A stretch of 64,000 bases of DNA from JAGQPD01 sp020426865 (GCA_041399065.1 JAWKTN010000003.1:1116001-1180000), one strand, 5' to 3'. Numbered from the stretch's first letter, positions 17,001 to 25,977 are shown. The notes: generated from the sequence alone by a model not told the origin. Program-made: numbers and translations.

Positions 17001-19946
17001 ATGTCCAATTTCTACCTCATGGCGCCGGAGTCCCCTGTCGAGCTGACCGTGATGGGGCCCACGCGACTCCGCTTCGAACTGCGACCACTGCACGACCAGT
17101 CCGCGCAACGCGCGATCGACGATTGGTTGCTCCTGAAATCAAATGATAGCGAGCGTATGTATAGTATTCGACGAAATGTCGCTGCGGAAGGGCTATTGAT
17201 TGTGGGAGATGACGCGTTTCGGCCGGGGGTTGCCGAGACGGTGACCGTGACGCTGCCCGCGGGGCGGCATGAATTGTTGTTGCGCAGCGAACGTTACGCA
17301 ATGGCAGTGCGACCGGAGGTGGAGCGACCGGAGTTTCCGTTGAGCATGCTACCGCCGCTGACGCCGGCCACATTGCAGGCGGTATTGGAGGGACGGTGGG
17401 GGAAGATGTGGACGTGCCCCTCGGTGGGCGAGGCGAGTGTTGGCGTTCATGTGCACGGTTGCGGCTGCGCGCCGTGTGATGTCGTTGGGCCGGTGGCTCG
17501 ACAGGCGTATCCGGGCCTGGGTTGTCGTGATGAGGTGGCAGAAGCCGAGGCGAGCGAAGAGCTTGCCGAGGAGGTCGGAGGGGAAACCGACGTTATTTTC
17601 GCAGAGACCGACGACGAGGCGGCACAGGCGACGGGGGAGGTGGATGGCCCGGCGTACGAGGTGGAGGCGTTCGTGCCGGCAACCGCGGAGGAGACGGTGC
17701 TGGCAGCGCGGATGTCCTGGCGCATGGGGTGTCCCACGGACGAGGAGATCCAATTGTTGTTGCGATGGTGTATGGAGACACGCGTCGAGGAGGCGGAAGA
17801 GAAGATACAGGTGGCAGGGCAGTATGGATATTTGCCGCGATTCATCCGCGATTGGCCAGCTTCGCAACAGTTTCTTCCGACATCGCATCTGCGCGCGATG
17901 GTTCTGAAGCATCAAGGATTAAACCAGGCAATGTTGGCGTTGGCGCGAGAGACGGAGGAGAGTCTTTTGTTGCGGGCACACTTGTTGTTGCGTCAGAGCG
18001 AGCAGTCGCAGGAACGGTGGCCAAGTTGCCTGTCGATGGCGCACCAACTTGTTGAGGGAACTTACGTATCGCGGCGGACGCTGGAGGTAGTAAGTGACAT
18101 CGAGGGGATGGGAAGTTGGAGGCGAGTGGAGCACATGACGTCAAGTGCCGGGACAAAGCGTGTGGCGCAGGCTCGCTGGTGGCCTGAGTCACCGGGCTCG
18201 CGAGTCCGCTGCTCGATGTTGGCGGACCTTGCCCAAGACGAACGTCTGATATTTGGAAGTCTTGAGACGGTAATCGCGATGCAGAACGTGGAGGCGAAGG
18301 AGCTTCAGCTGACACTTCGTTTGAGTCAGCTCGGCAGTCTCGCGTTGGTACCGACATCGGTCGCCATTCAATTGAGTGCGGGGAAGATCAAGCATGTGCG
18401 GTTGGACGGGCGGCGTCTGGCGGTCCGTATCCCGATCGAGGTCCCTGCCGGAGAGCATGTGCTGAAGGTCTGGATCGAGTCACCGACGGTCAATCAATTT
18501 GTCCAGTTGAAGATCCTTGATACGTCGTCAGACGTGGTAACTCCACTGGTCGAAGATCAACAGAAGGAGTATCACGTGGCGACGGTCGCGGAGCCCGTGG
18601 TGGTGCAAGCGACCGGACCGGCATGGTTGCGGGTTGACGAGCTACGGGGCAGTGTGACGGTATCGCGTTACATTGACGTGTTGCCTGGGGCGCGTCGGTT
18701 GGAGTTGTCGCCAGCCGAGGGGCAGGAGCAATCGTTGTTTCGCGTATTCCAATTTGTTTGGGACACGCATCCGACTTCGTTGTTACCCGCGCCGCCGCAG
18801 GTCGTCGACGAACCTGTGCATGCGCACTGGTTGGAGGAGATCTACAACAATGCGGAGCAGCCGTTGTCGGGGACATTGGGCTTTGATCCGCAAGTTCCCC
18901 CGCACGTATTGCGTGGTTCGCAATTGCGTCCGTGGACGATGCAGGACTGGGACATTCCCGTGGCTCCTGCCAACGTGATTGACGCTTATCCGTTGCGGGG
19001 GCAGGAGGATGGCACCGGCTCCTTGGGATTTGGTTACTTCAGTCGCCGGCCGCTGGACGAGGGGAACGATGTGGCGGTACCCGACCGGTTTGCCGAAGTA
19101 CGCTGGACTCATGCGTACCGCGATCGCTGGTGGGATCACTGGACGCGTGACGAGCTAATGGTGCGACCGCGGGAGGAGTCGGGGCCATCGTTTGGGTGGG
19201 TGCACCGCCGACGCTTTGCGCTGGACGGCAGGCCGTGGGCCGTGAATTTGCAATCGAGCCTTTACCTGCAGCGCCCGAGCGACGCGCTGGTGCCGGGCGC
19301 GGAGCAGACAGAGTGGTCCGCGGCGTTGCGTGGCCAGTGGGTGCAACAGTTTGAGATTGACGAAACCACGCATCATTTGCTCTCGTTTTCGGCGTTCTGG
19401 CGACCATTGAGTCAAACGGGGAACGGCTACCAGGCTGGCCGGGTGGACCAAGACATATTTACGGCCTTCAAGGCGAACCATCGGGCGGGGATCGTTTTGT
19501 CGGATCGCTGGACTTCTCGCCCCTGGAACGACACGGTGCTCTGGCTGCAACCATCGCTGATGACAACCGAGTCGATGAGTCTCCTCGACCCGGACAACGT
19601 GAACATGAGATTTGGTTGGGCCCAGGCGTTGGGTCAATTGGAGCTGGAAACGTCGTATCGGTTGTCGTGGTATCTGCGGACCGACGATCGTTCGGCGGCG
19701 CGATTGCAGAATGTCCTTTATTCAGCGGCCTACTGGGATCTAAGCAGCGGCACCCGGCGGCGCGATTTGACGATGGGGATCGAGCGCGACTTGGATCGTG
19801 GTCGCAACACGGCGTACATAACCCTGTCGTGGTATCTGGACCGCGGCCGTACGACTCGCGATCAACTGCCAGGCCAAACGTTCTTTGCCGATATCCGCGA
19901 TCGACTTTCTGCGTTGAAACTCGCACCCCTGGATGCGAAAGAATAA
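14100..19946 (+). CDS. Giant exported protein with solenoid and predicted outer-membrane barrel end
   Basis: No named family is recognised over the full 1948 residues. The N-terminus (about 15-45) is signal-like (LFACLCCCATFATYSV). A beta motif of the form hydrophobic-PAG-x-H-x-L recurs near residues 296, 585, 1050, 1446 and 1525 (for example IPAGEHHVEL, LPAGRHELLL, VPAGEHVLKV). Residues about 705-920 look like a TPR-type alpha solenoid. A short Cys-rich patch (HGCGCAPCD, near 1117) leads into a very acidic linker (about 1135-1195). The last 260 residues alternate in the way of outer-membrane beta strands. I infer an outer-membrane export or anchoring component for the polymer. The ATG at 14100 is preceded by AGGGA at rather short spacing; the signal-like segment supports it. 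Confidence 0.6.
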   Translation: MASTSTAAIRRLVGRDGARTLFACLCCCATFATYSVSPDVPSMAAASELDAVRLERESAVEQPLAWENVEGAPVWVTGVPPTWSLRHRLHLVKLSSNTCTVVCLPPGEAVRVMAVDGTISNTDIAIWSSDGSGLFRREVPVVGSDQKSLIYVSGDTHPRLVKISRDCSPSGTVRLALFLTRRDIVPGLVAYDDPLLSCEHVHRLRCPGAADWREHLRVGPQVPASVKICGPMRLAVETRYVYPCHESAVRQTYWVNVALDGVPIRLLEVNTRADTLGCMDQALGYVTVGTAERAYLQIPAGEHHVELSSDSEMYVRFLRDTSDDYLLPGLNRPAGSAWTRTRHDQLAEPYSSWDIRTVYDGTALPVGPLGIQARLRLAHRVARDNEVRNGGLRATMDLRWQAALRGASDQVRLAAETLYHRNTMYRDVIPEQAPYRRQWYARFVTRNLRAPCERDVGWHLARQHINDMLGDVADGYFHEVGSNADLACLYRLPDQLGISQLRLVVDRRTVMNGQRLFVQLNDRPPVELQVFTPASELTAPSHAAIGDVALTSQYRLDPVSGGGTLSGTFGRSRLVGDLVPCGVVEIPLPAGIQWLRVWGDDCNCRPRLAVQYRTTRPYRLTESEYYAATCHVPQVDGQLFLQLFDELQQQRQYDWATSELRNHWIDLFRMIKSEAAHFYGSTRSPTRTELPINHLPAPDETIEEWRETAAQLARVGQWVAALEMWDLVSRELGEDQRGRVVLERVDALRNLGEHFLADRTLRSLFLHDPDPAVREDARRRLWDDYQSRQEWMLLRQLAVVAFLQSPNDVRLLDLAFALSELQQYDDAMALVLLVAPQSRDAELVARLSCHTQWWRTFDEALQQIPTPERRAFWQGHRAICWGDYEAASHQFRLAAESGRAEMDHLWHAEGILAGLRNNNYAVRSQAVLDWERWWREHPGRYSWTVAPGTVVRHGGGIALYHSARDLTMSNFYLMAPESPVELTVMGPTRLRFELRPLHDQSAQRAIDDWLLLKSNDSERMYSIRRNVAAEGLLIVGDDAFRPGVAETVTVTLPAGRHELLLRSERYAMAVRPEVERPEFPLSMLPPLTPATLQAVLEGRWGKMWTCPSVGEASVGVHVHGCGCAPCDVVGPVARQAYPGLGCRDEVAEAEASEELAEEVGGETDVIFAETDDEAAQATGEVDGPAYEVEAFVPATAEETVLAARMSWRMGCPTDEEIQLLLRWCMETRVEEAEEKIQVAGQYGYLPRFIRDWPASQQFLPTSHLRAMVLKHQGLNQAMLALARETEESLLLRAHLLLRQSEQSQERWPSCLSMAHQLVEGTYVSRRTLEVVSDIEGMGSWRRVEHMTSSAGTKRVAQARWWPESPGSRVRCSMLADLAQDERLIFGSLETVIAMQNVEAKELQLTLRLSQLGSLALVPTSVAIQLSAGKIKHVRLDGRRLAVRIPIEVPAGEHVLKVWIESPTVNQFVQLKILDTSSDVVTPLVEDQQKEYHVATVAEPVVVQATGPAWLRVDELRGSVTVSRYIDVLPGARRLELSPAEGQEQSLFRVFQFVWDTHPTSLLPAPPQVVDEPVHAHWLEEIYNNAEQPLSGTLGFDPQVPPHVLRGSQLRPWTMQDWDIPVAPANVIDAYPLRGQEDGTGSLGFGYFSRRPLDEGNDVAVPDRFAEVRWTHAYRDRWWDHWTRDELMVRPREESGPSFGWVHRRRFALDGRPWAVNLQSSLYLQRPSDALVPGAEQTEWSAALRGQWVQQFEIDETTHHLLSFSAFWRPLSQTGNGYQAGRVDQDIFTAFKANHRAGIVLSDRWTSRPWNDTVLWLQPSLMTTESMSLLDPDNVNMRFGWAQALGQLELETSYRLSWYLRTDDRSAARLQNVLYSAAYWDLSSGTRRRDLTMGIERDLDRGRNTAYITLSWYLDRGRTTRDQLPGQTFFADIRDRLSALKLAPLDAKE

Positions 19947-19964
19947 AGAAGACGAGGTGGCATT

Positions 19965-22900
19965 GTGAAACGCCATGATGTAATGCAGTTGTTTACGGCC
20001 GGACTGAATCCGGTTGAAGAGAAAATGACTCGCCGCTTGCGATCTCAATTGGCAGACGAATTCATCCAGTGGATCGCTCAGCGTGACAAAGCGGAAAAGG
20101 CTCAATTGCGTAATGCCCGACGCAGATTTGGTGTGCGGGCGGACCGGAAGGATGTGGGGCAGGGGGATGACCGTCGCGATCCAGATCGCAATCGCCTGCG
20201 AGACGTTTACGACTTTCTGATCATCTCCGTGGGCAAACAATGGGACGCATTTCAGGAGCTGCAACGACAACACGCGGCGTTTCGTCGTTACTTGGCGACA
20301 ACGAACACGGTCCAAGAGCGCCGGCGGATGATTCTGCAATCCGCGCGACAACTGGGGGCCAGTCCGCGGGCATTGCGCGACGACGAACGGGCATTCGATC
20401 GCTGGTTCGGCGAAGACGCCTTGGGGGATCGATTCATTCGCCGACGGGGTGAGACCGAACAGCGGATTGCGTTTCTCTTGCAACAAGTCGGACATCTGGC
20501 ATCAGCCACAATTCAGTCAGTATCGACGCCGGACAATCGAATCCGCGTTTGGCAGCGGATGGACGTCGAGCGTACGCTGTTGCGAGTATTGTCGGAGTCG
20601 TTGGATGGGCGCGTCCTCAAGTCTGCCATCCGGTGTTTGAACACGATCATTGATAGTTTTGACAAGATCCCGCCCAGTACCTTGCTGTCCGATCGGCTGA
20701 TGACCGTGATCCATCGGCTGTCGATGGACAAAAGTGAGAATGTTTGGGTGCAATGCGAGGCCTTTGATTGTCTGGAACGGCTGGATGTACCCCGTTTTCA
20801 TGAGATTGTAGCTTCGCGGTTGGAGGCGACGGCGATGGATGACGACATCTTCGTCCGCCGACACGTAGTGCGAACGCTCGGTCGACGACGGTCCCGAGAC
20901 CGGCACTTTCCCGAACATCTGGCGCGCGTTGCCAGGGACCCCAGTCCCTTCGTTCGACAACAATTGACTGCCGAGATCTATCGTACAGAACCCGCCGCGG
21001 CCATCTATTGGATGACGCACCTGATACGGGAAGACACGGAAGCACGCGTGCGAGCGGCGGCGATCATCGCTGGTATCGAACACGCCAACGGAGCGCGTGT
21101 GATGGCACGCTTTGTTGAGTTGCTCAAGCAGGTCATCGAACACGAGAGCGATCCCTTTGTCGTACGGTGCGCGTTACACGCAGCTGGCGAAATGGCGGAA
21201 ACGTGTCAGCATGAAGTCGCGGGACGCACAGTAGAGTCGATTCGTGAACTGGAGATCGGTTTACGCACCGAAGTTGTGCCCGCGGCCGAACGGCTGATCA
21301 TTGGCGCACCTCAGATCTCCGTCCGCCGCTGGGCGTCGCGAGCAGTTCAACGGATCACGCTGTCGCTGGACCGACGCCTGCATGGACTGCAGATGGAGCT
21401 GCGAAAACAAATTGACGGTCTGCCACTCGGCCATCGCCGAAAACTTTCGGGAGAATTGCTGCGAGGGTTTACGCCGGACGAAATCGGACAGGTCCTGGCC
21501 GTGCTCGCTCAAGATGATTTTGGTTACGACCTGGAAAGAACCTGGACTGGTCGCTATGTGACGCGGGGACCGCTGTTTCGCTTCCGCTGGTGGCGGTTCC
21601 TGCACGAATTGCGGACCCCTGCGCCAGATAAGCGTCAAGCACATCGTCATACCATCGGTCGAATGTCACCGGCAAGCGTTCGAGCTCCGTCGGCAATCCT
21701 GGCCGAATTGAGCGAGACCAAGGTTCCCGGCGAGCCGCTTTACATGAGCGACGAAGACGGCTGGCGCCCCTACTTGCCGTTGGTCGACGACTTTCTTTCC
21801 GCCTTGCAGGTCAGTGAGCCCGTGCGATTTTTTACCAGTAGTGGTGTCACGCAGGTGACCCCGCCACGAACGGTTTGGCAACGGTATCGGACAGCCATGA
21901 TTCTGACCGTTCACTTCGCCCATTATGCCAAATTGAGAAATTGGACCGATGCCGAACAAACACCGGCGTCGTCGTATGTCCGCGCGATGGAAACACTGGG
22001 GTTTCAGGTCGAGTTTCTCAGCAGTCGCCAATACGAGCGGACTGACAAATCGAACCGAACATACCGTGCGGCCACCGATGAAAAAGACCAGAGCGTGCAC
22101 CGGTTCTTTGGGGTGCTCCTTCCGTTTGCCGTCGCGGGGCCGCTGGAATCGGTCGAGCGAGTTGTCGTCGACTTTGTCGACTATTTCAACTCCATTTATC
22201 AAAACAGCCTCGTGCAACTGTTTCTGTTCATGTTCGGTGCCGCCGGGGCGTTCATGGCCACGCACCTGGTGGCCAACTACCGCTTTCGCTATGCGCGCAC
22301 TAGCGTTCCCATCTGCATCGGCGGATGGGGAACACGGGGGAAGTCCGGTACGGAACGATTGAAGGCCGCCCTGATCAACGCCTTAGGATACAGCCTGATC
22401 TCCAAGTCGTCTGGGTGCGAAGCAATGTTCATCATGGGAGAAACCTACGGCGAGGCTCGTGAGATCATTATCTACCGCCCCTACGATAAAGCGACGATCT
22501 GGGAACAGCACAACCTGATGCTGATCGCCGCGAAGTCCCAACGCGACGTGTTCTTGTGGGAGTGCATGGGACTGACTCCCGCGTATGTCGACGTGTTGCA
22601 GCGGCAATGGACACGCGACGATCTTTCCACCATTACCAATGCCTATCCCGATCACGAAGATGTTCAAGGGCCCAGCGGTTGGGATGTCGCCCGTACGATT
22701 TCCGGATTCGTACCACGACACAGTACGTTGGTTACCAGCGAACAGCAAATGCTTCCGCTGTTGCGTGAAGAATGTGTGAAGATGAAAACGCGGCTGCATA
22801 CCGTCAATTGGATCCAATCTGGATTGCTGACCGATGATGTCCTGGCACGTTTTCCCTATTTGGAGCATCCCGACAATATCGCCCTGGTGACCTCGCTGGC

Positions 22901-24527
22901 AGAATTACTGGGGTGCCATGCCGATTTCGCCCTCAAGGAAATGGCCGATCGCTTGATTCCGGATCTGGGAGTTCTAAAGACCTATCCCCCTGCACCCGTG
23001 CGAACGCGTCGATTGGAGTTCATTAACGGCATGTCTGCCAACGAACGATACGGGTGCATTAACAATTGGAAACGCATGGGGTTCGACCGTCAGGATCCGT
23101 ATCAAGAACCGGGCACTTGGATAACCACCGTGGTCAATAATCGAGCGGACCGAGTTCCCAGATCTCGCGTCTTTGCCCGGATTCTCGTGTTTGATATCTC
23201 CGCGGATCGACATTATCTCATTGGCAATAACTTGAAAGGACTCCAGGGATTTATCTGGGAGGCCTGGGAAGAATACATTGCTAACGTCTCACTTTGGTCC
23301 GGCCAGAACAGTCAGCGTTCCGAGAGCCCGCAGGAAGTCCTGCAGCGATTGGCCATTCGATTCCGACAACCGTTTCGGCCCGAACATGTTCAGGCTCGAT
23401 TTGCCGCCATGCTGCCTGCTATCCTCCATGCCAGTGGACGTACTGACGCCCAGGGCAAGCAACTCAAGGAAATCGAAGGTCTGTGGAACCAACCCGATCG
23501 CGCGATTCAACGTCTGACCCAACTCCGCGTTACCGACGACTTGTGTCGTTCGGTCCTTGAGCATCTCACGGAATGGAACGAGTCGTTGCTGGCTTTCCAG
23601 TCGCTGTCCGAACAGATCAGTGCGACGTCGTCGGCCGAACAATCGTCGCTCGACCGCCAGCTCCACGCCTTGCTGCGCCGCTGGTTTGCTCGCAAGCTAG
23701 TCGTCGTGGAAGACTATCATGCCACCGGCGACGAGGTGATTTCAGCGATCTGTGCGGAGACTCCCGCTGGATTCCTCAATCGAATCATGGGCGTACAGAA
23801 CATTAAGGGGACTGGACTCGATTTCGTCTACCGCTGGCTGGCGTGGGAAAAGTGCTTCCAGGCCTGCCAGTTACTCAGCGACGGGAAGCCAAACGGAACG
23901 CAGCAAGGGTTGCAAATGTTGGCCGAATTCCAAGAATTCGGCGTGCTGACCAACGAGCTGGCACGTGATACATTGCAGCGCGTCAAGCGGTCACCTACGG
24001 CGCAGCGCGAGCAATTCCAAGCCGACATCGAATTGATATCCAACCGGCTGAACCAGGCGGCACGTGCGGCCGAGGCCTCTGCGAGCCACGACGAAGGGGA
24101 AGTCCACTGGATGAACCGGTGGTTGGTCTCGGCACTGGAAGACTTCCTTGACGTAGGGGATGCCGTGTATCGAAGGAAACAGGCCGACCAGATCTATCGA
24201 GATCTCATCCATCAGCGGATCAGTTGGAGCCGGGCGGTGCTGGAATTGCGGGCGCTCAGTAAACGTCAAAAGGGCGGATGGCTCGCCGATCGCCTGCGGT
24301 CCTTACAGGTTTGGCTTTCGGGACGAACCGGGATGTTGGCCCATCTGCCGACGGTGGAAGCGGTTCCAGAGAAGAAGCCGGCAACTGCCACCACAGTTCC
24401 ACACGGTGCCGCCGCGTCGGACTCCGAGGCCCCTCTTCCGCGCGGTTCGGCGCGGGGCTTTCCGCCGATCGACTCATCGCTGCCGTTGCCGCCGTACCAA
24501 CCCGATTTTTTTGAAGAGACATATTGA
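19965..24527 (+). CDS. PgsB/CapB-type poly-gamma-glutamate synthase with HEAT-repeat N-terminus
   Basis: The central part matches the Mur-ligase-like ATP-dependent amide ligase PgsB/CapB. A membrane helix (about 745-770, LFLFMFGAAGAFMATHLVA) precedes a P-loop GTRGKSGT at residues 789-796, then GCEAMFIMGETYGEAREII and WECMGLTPAYVDVLQ, as in CapB. CapB is normally 390-440 residues; this protein has 1520. The extra N-terminal 740 residues include HEAT-like helical repeats (about 230-430) and helical segments; the C-terminal 350 residues are helical with a proline-rich end. The expected reaction is ATP-driven gamma-linkage of glutamate at the inner membrane together with CapC. GTG is the start, with GAGG upstream, 18 bases after the previous stop. 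Confidence 0.8.
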   Translation: MKRHDVMQLFTAGLNPVEEKMTRRLRSQLADEFIQWIAQRDKAEKAQLRNARRRFGVRADRKDVGQGDDRRDPDRNRLRDVYDFLIISVGKQWDAFQELQRQHAAFRRYLATTNTVQERRRMILQSARQLGASPRALRDDERAFDRWFGEDALGDRFIRRRGETEQRIAFLLQQVGHLASATIQSVSTPDNRIRVWQRMDVERTLLRVLSESLDGRVLKSAIRCLNTIIDSFDKIPPSTLLSDRLMTVIHRLSMDKSENVWVQCEAFDCLERLDVPRFHEIVASRLEATAMDDDIFVRRHVVRTLGRRRSRDRHFPEHLARVARDPSPFVRQQLTAEIYRTEPAAAIYWMTHLIREDTEARVRAAAIIAGIEHANGARVMARFVELLKQVIEHESDPFVVRCALHAAGEMAETCQHEVAGRTVESIRELEIGLRTEVVPAAERLIIGAPQISVRRWASRAVQRITLSLDRRLHGLQMELRKQIDGLPLGHRRKLSGELLRGFTPDEIGQVLAVLAQDDFGYDLERTWTGRYVTRGPLFRFRWWRFLHELRTPAPDKRQAHRHTIGRMSPASVRAPSAILAELSETKVPGEPLYMSDEDGWRPYLPLVDDFLSALQVSEPVRFFTSSGVTQVTPPRTVWQRYRTAMILTVHFAHYAKLRNWTDAEQTPASSYVRAMETLGFQVEFLSSRQYERTDKSNRTYRAATDEKDQSVHRFFGVLLPFAVAGPLESVERVVVDFVDYFNSIYQNSLVQLFLFMFGAAGAFMATHLVANYRFRYARTSVPICIGGWGTRGKSGTERLKAALINALGYSLISKSSGCEAMFIMGETYGEAREIIIYRPYDKATIWEQHNLMLIAAKSQRDVFLWECMGLTPAYVDVLQRQWTRDDLSTITNAYPDHEDVQGPSGWDVARTISGFVPRHSTLVTSEQQMLPLLREECVKMKTRLHTVNWIQSGLLTDDVLARFPYLEHPDNIALVTSLAELLGCHADFALKEMADRLIPDLGVLKTYPPAPVRTRRLEFINGMSANERYGCINNWKRMGFDRQDPYQEPGTWITTVVNNRADRVPRSRVFARILVFDISADRHYLIGNNLKGLQGFIWEAWEEYIANVSLWSGQNSQRSESPQEVLQRLAIRFRQPFRPEHVQARFAAMLPAILHASGRTDAQGKQLKEIEGLWNQPDRAIQRLTQLRVTDDLCRSVLEHLTEWNESLLAFQSLSEQISATSSAEQSSLDRQLHALLRRWFARKLVVVEDYHATGDEVISAICAETPAGFLNRIMGVQNIKGTGLDFVYRWLAWEKCFQACQLLSDGKPNGTQQGLQMLAEFQEFGVLTNELARDTLQRVKRSPTAQREQFQADIELISNRLNQAARAAEASASHDEGEVHWMNRWLVSALEDFLDVGDAVYRRKQADQIYRDLIHQRISWSRAVLELRALSKRQKGGWLADRLRSLQVWLSGRTGMLAHLPTVEAVPEKKPATATTVPHGAAASDSEAPLPRGSARGFPPIDSSLPLPPYQPDFFEETY

Positions 24528-24789
24528 CTTGACGGCACCATTCCCCCCAAAATGTAGGGGTTGGTGGCAAGGATTATCAGCGAGTCAAGATTTCCGGCCG
24601 AGTTTGCTGACCGTGTGACGATCGTGCGTCTATGTAGGTACGGCTGTCCCTCGTTCGTGACTCGTCACTTGCCCCACTATGTTGACCGACGCTAGCGACA
24701 CAGGGGAGGTACCACTTGTTAGGGGTCTCGCGTTGCGGAGTGGCTCGGTCGGGACAGTTTGTTTACCGTTTGAGTGTGGGAGTAGGCGC

Positions 24790-24987
24790 ATGCCTCAAGG
24801 TAAGATCAAGAAGTTGATCATGGACAAGGGTTTTGGTTTTATTGAGGGCGAGAGGGGAGATTTGTTTTTCCACCATTCGGCCGTCACTGGCACGACGTTT
24901 GAGTCCCTGAAAGAGGGCCAAGTCGTTGAGTACACGGAGGGCAACGGTCCCAAGGGGCCGCGTGCCGAGAATGTTGTTGCCAGCTAG
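24790..24987 (+). CDS. Cold-shock-domain nucleic-acid-binding protein
   Basis: The 65-residue protein is a single cold-shock domain. The RNP1-type segment KGFGFIEGE and the RNP2-type segment DLFFHHSAV are clear, as is the closing GPKGPRAENV. It should bind single-stranded RNA or DNA. The ATG at 24790 follows GGGAG at 24779-24783 and gives the normal family length; the frame is open further upstream but that extension has no family support. The 262 bases between the ligase gene and this start hold no other gene and could be a long leader, common for cold-shock genes. A strong terminator follows 60 bases after the stop. Confidence 0.92.
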   Translation: MPQGKIKKLIMDKGFGFIEGERGDLFFHHSAVTGTTFESLKEGQVVEYTEGNGPKGPRAENVVAS

Positions 24988-25048
24988 AGCGGTCCGATTG
25001 AGTGACCAGCTCGTTTGTAAGCTGTAGGGATAACGTCGAAAAATGGGA

Positions 25049-25080
25049 AGCCGTGTCCGTCGTCGGACACGGCTGTTTTT
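25049..25080 (+). terminator. Rho-independent terminator of the cold-shock gene
   Basis: Arms AGCCGTGTCCG (25049-25059) and CGGACACGGCT (25064-25074) pair perfectly around a TCGT loop and are followed by GTTTTT. It sits about 60 bases after the cold-shock stop codon. Confidence 0.9.
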
Positions 25081-25277
25081 ATGTGGCTTCACTTTACCCG
25101 TGTCCGCGCGGTGAATGGTCGAAAACCACAGACGGGGCTATTCGTCGAGGCCCGAAGCCGGTACGCTCAATGTTCCACGGCTGTCCCAGCTGTAGCAATC
25201 AAAAAGTCCCACAGCCGTCCCTAGAAGGCTGGCCAGCGAGTTCCTGCGGCATGAATTCTGGAAAGCGATGATTCCCC

Positions 25278-25901
25278 ATGCAGATTACCAAAGATAAGGT
25301 AGTGACGTTTGACTACGCTGTTCGGCGAGAGGATGGATCGACGTATGAATCGTCGGACGATCAAGGTCCGTCGGTCTATTTGCATGGATATGGGCAATTA
25401 ATACCAGGATTAGAAGCGGCGATGGAGGGCCGCGAGGCGGGAGACGCGTTTTCGGTAACTGTGCCGCCCGATCAAGGGTATGGCATGCACGATGAGTCGC
25501 TGATGTTGACCGTGGCGGTCGACGACATCGAAGGTGCCGAGCAATTGGAAATCGGCATGGAGATCCGTTTGTCGGAGGTCGACGAAGAGGATGCGTATGG
25601 CGGCGACGAAGGGGAGGACGTGGACTGGGACGATCAGATCTTTCAGGTTGTTAGCATCGAGGATGGTCAGGTGACGATTGATGGGAACCATCCGCTGGCA
25701 GGGGACACGCTTTCGATCGATGTGGTCGTCCGTGAGATTCGCGATGCGACCGCCGACGAAGTTGCTCATCGGCATCCCCACCTGGATGGCGAGTGTTACC
25801 ACGAAGAAGGGGTTGGTGACATCGAAGATGACGACTGGGGGGATGATGGCGGCGATTCGTGGGCCAGCGGTGCCATCAACGACTTTGGCGACGACGACTA
25901 G
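25278..25901 (+). CDS. slyD: SlyD-like FKBP-type peptidyl-prolyl isomerase
   Basis: The first 75 residues fit the FKBP domain of SlyD (FDYAVRREDGS, then HGYGQLIPGLEAAMEG), interrupted by an insert-in-flap domain (about 75-130) and closed by GNHPLAGDTLSIDVVV. It should isomerise prolyl bonds and act as a chaperone in the cytoplasm. The insert is unusually acidic (GGDEGEDVDWDD). The tail (about 160-207) has HRHPHLDGECYHEE followed by an Asp/Gly-rich end, compatible with metal binding as in E. coli SlyD. Length is 207 residues, similar to the family. No operon partner is evident. Confidence 0.88.
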   Translation: MQITKDKVVTFDYAVRREDGSTYESSDDQGPSVYLHGYGQLIPGLEAAMEGREAGDAFSVTVPPDQGYGMHDESLMLTVAVDDIEGAEQLEIGMEIRLSEVDEEDAYGGDEGEDVDWDDQIFQVVSIEDGQVTIDGNHPLAGDTLSIDVVVREIRDATADEVAHRHPHLDGECYHEEGVGDIEDDDWGDDGGDSWASGAINDFGDDD

Positions 25902-25932
25902 GCAGGTCAACTGGGCAGATCCACGATACGAT

Positions 25933-25977
25933 CGTCACGGACGTCACGGACGTCACGGACGTCACGATCGTCACGGA
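25933..25977 (+). repeat. 9-base tandem repeat after slyD
   Basis: Five head-to-tail copies of CGTCACGGA, the fourth ending CGAT. The unit contains a partial dyad (CGTCACG). It lies 30 bases after the slyD stop, in a 265-base gap with no other feature seen. Confidence 0.9.

Noticed and set aside
14838..19926. Several open frames of 100-280 residues opposite or beside the giant exported protein
   Set aside because: They are complementary shadows caused by high GC content; none has a motif, start signal or plausible composition.
25933..25977. Possible CRISPR-like array
   Set aside because: The units are contiguous 9-base repeats without spacers, and no cas gene is present.
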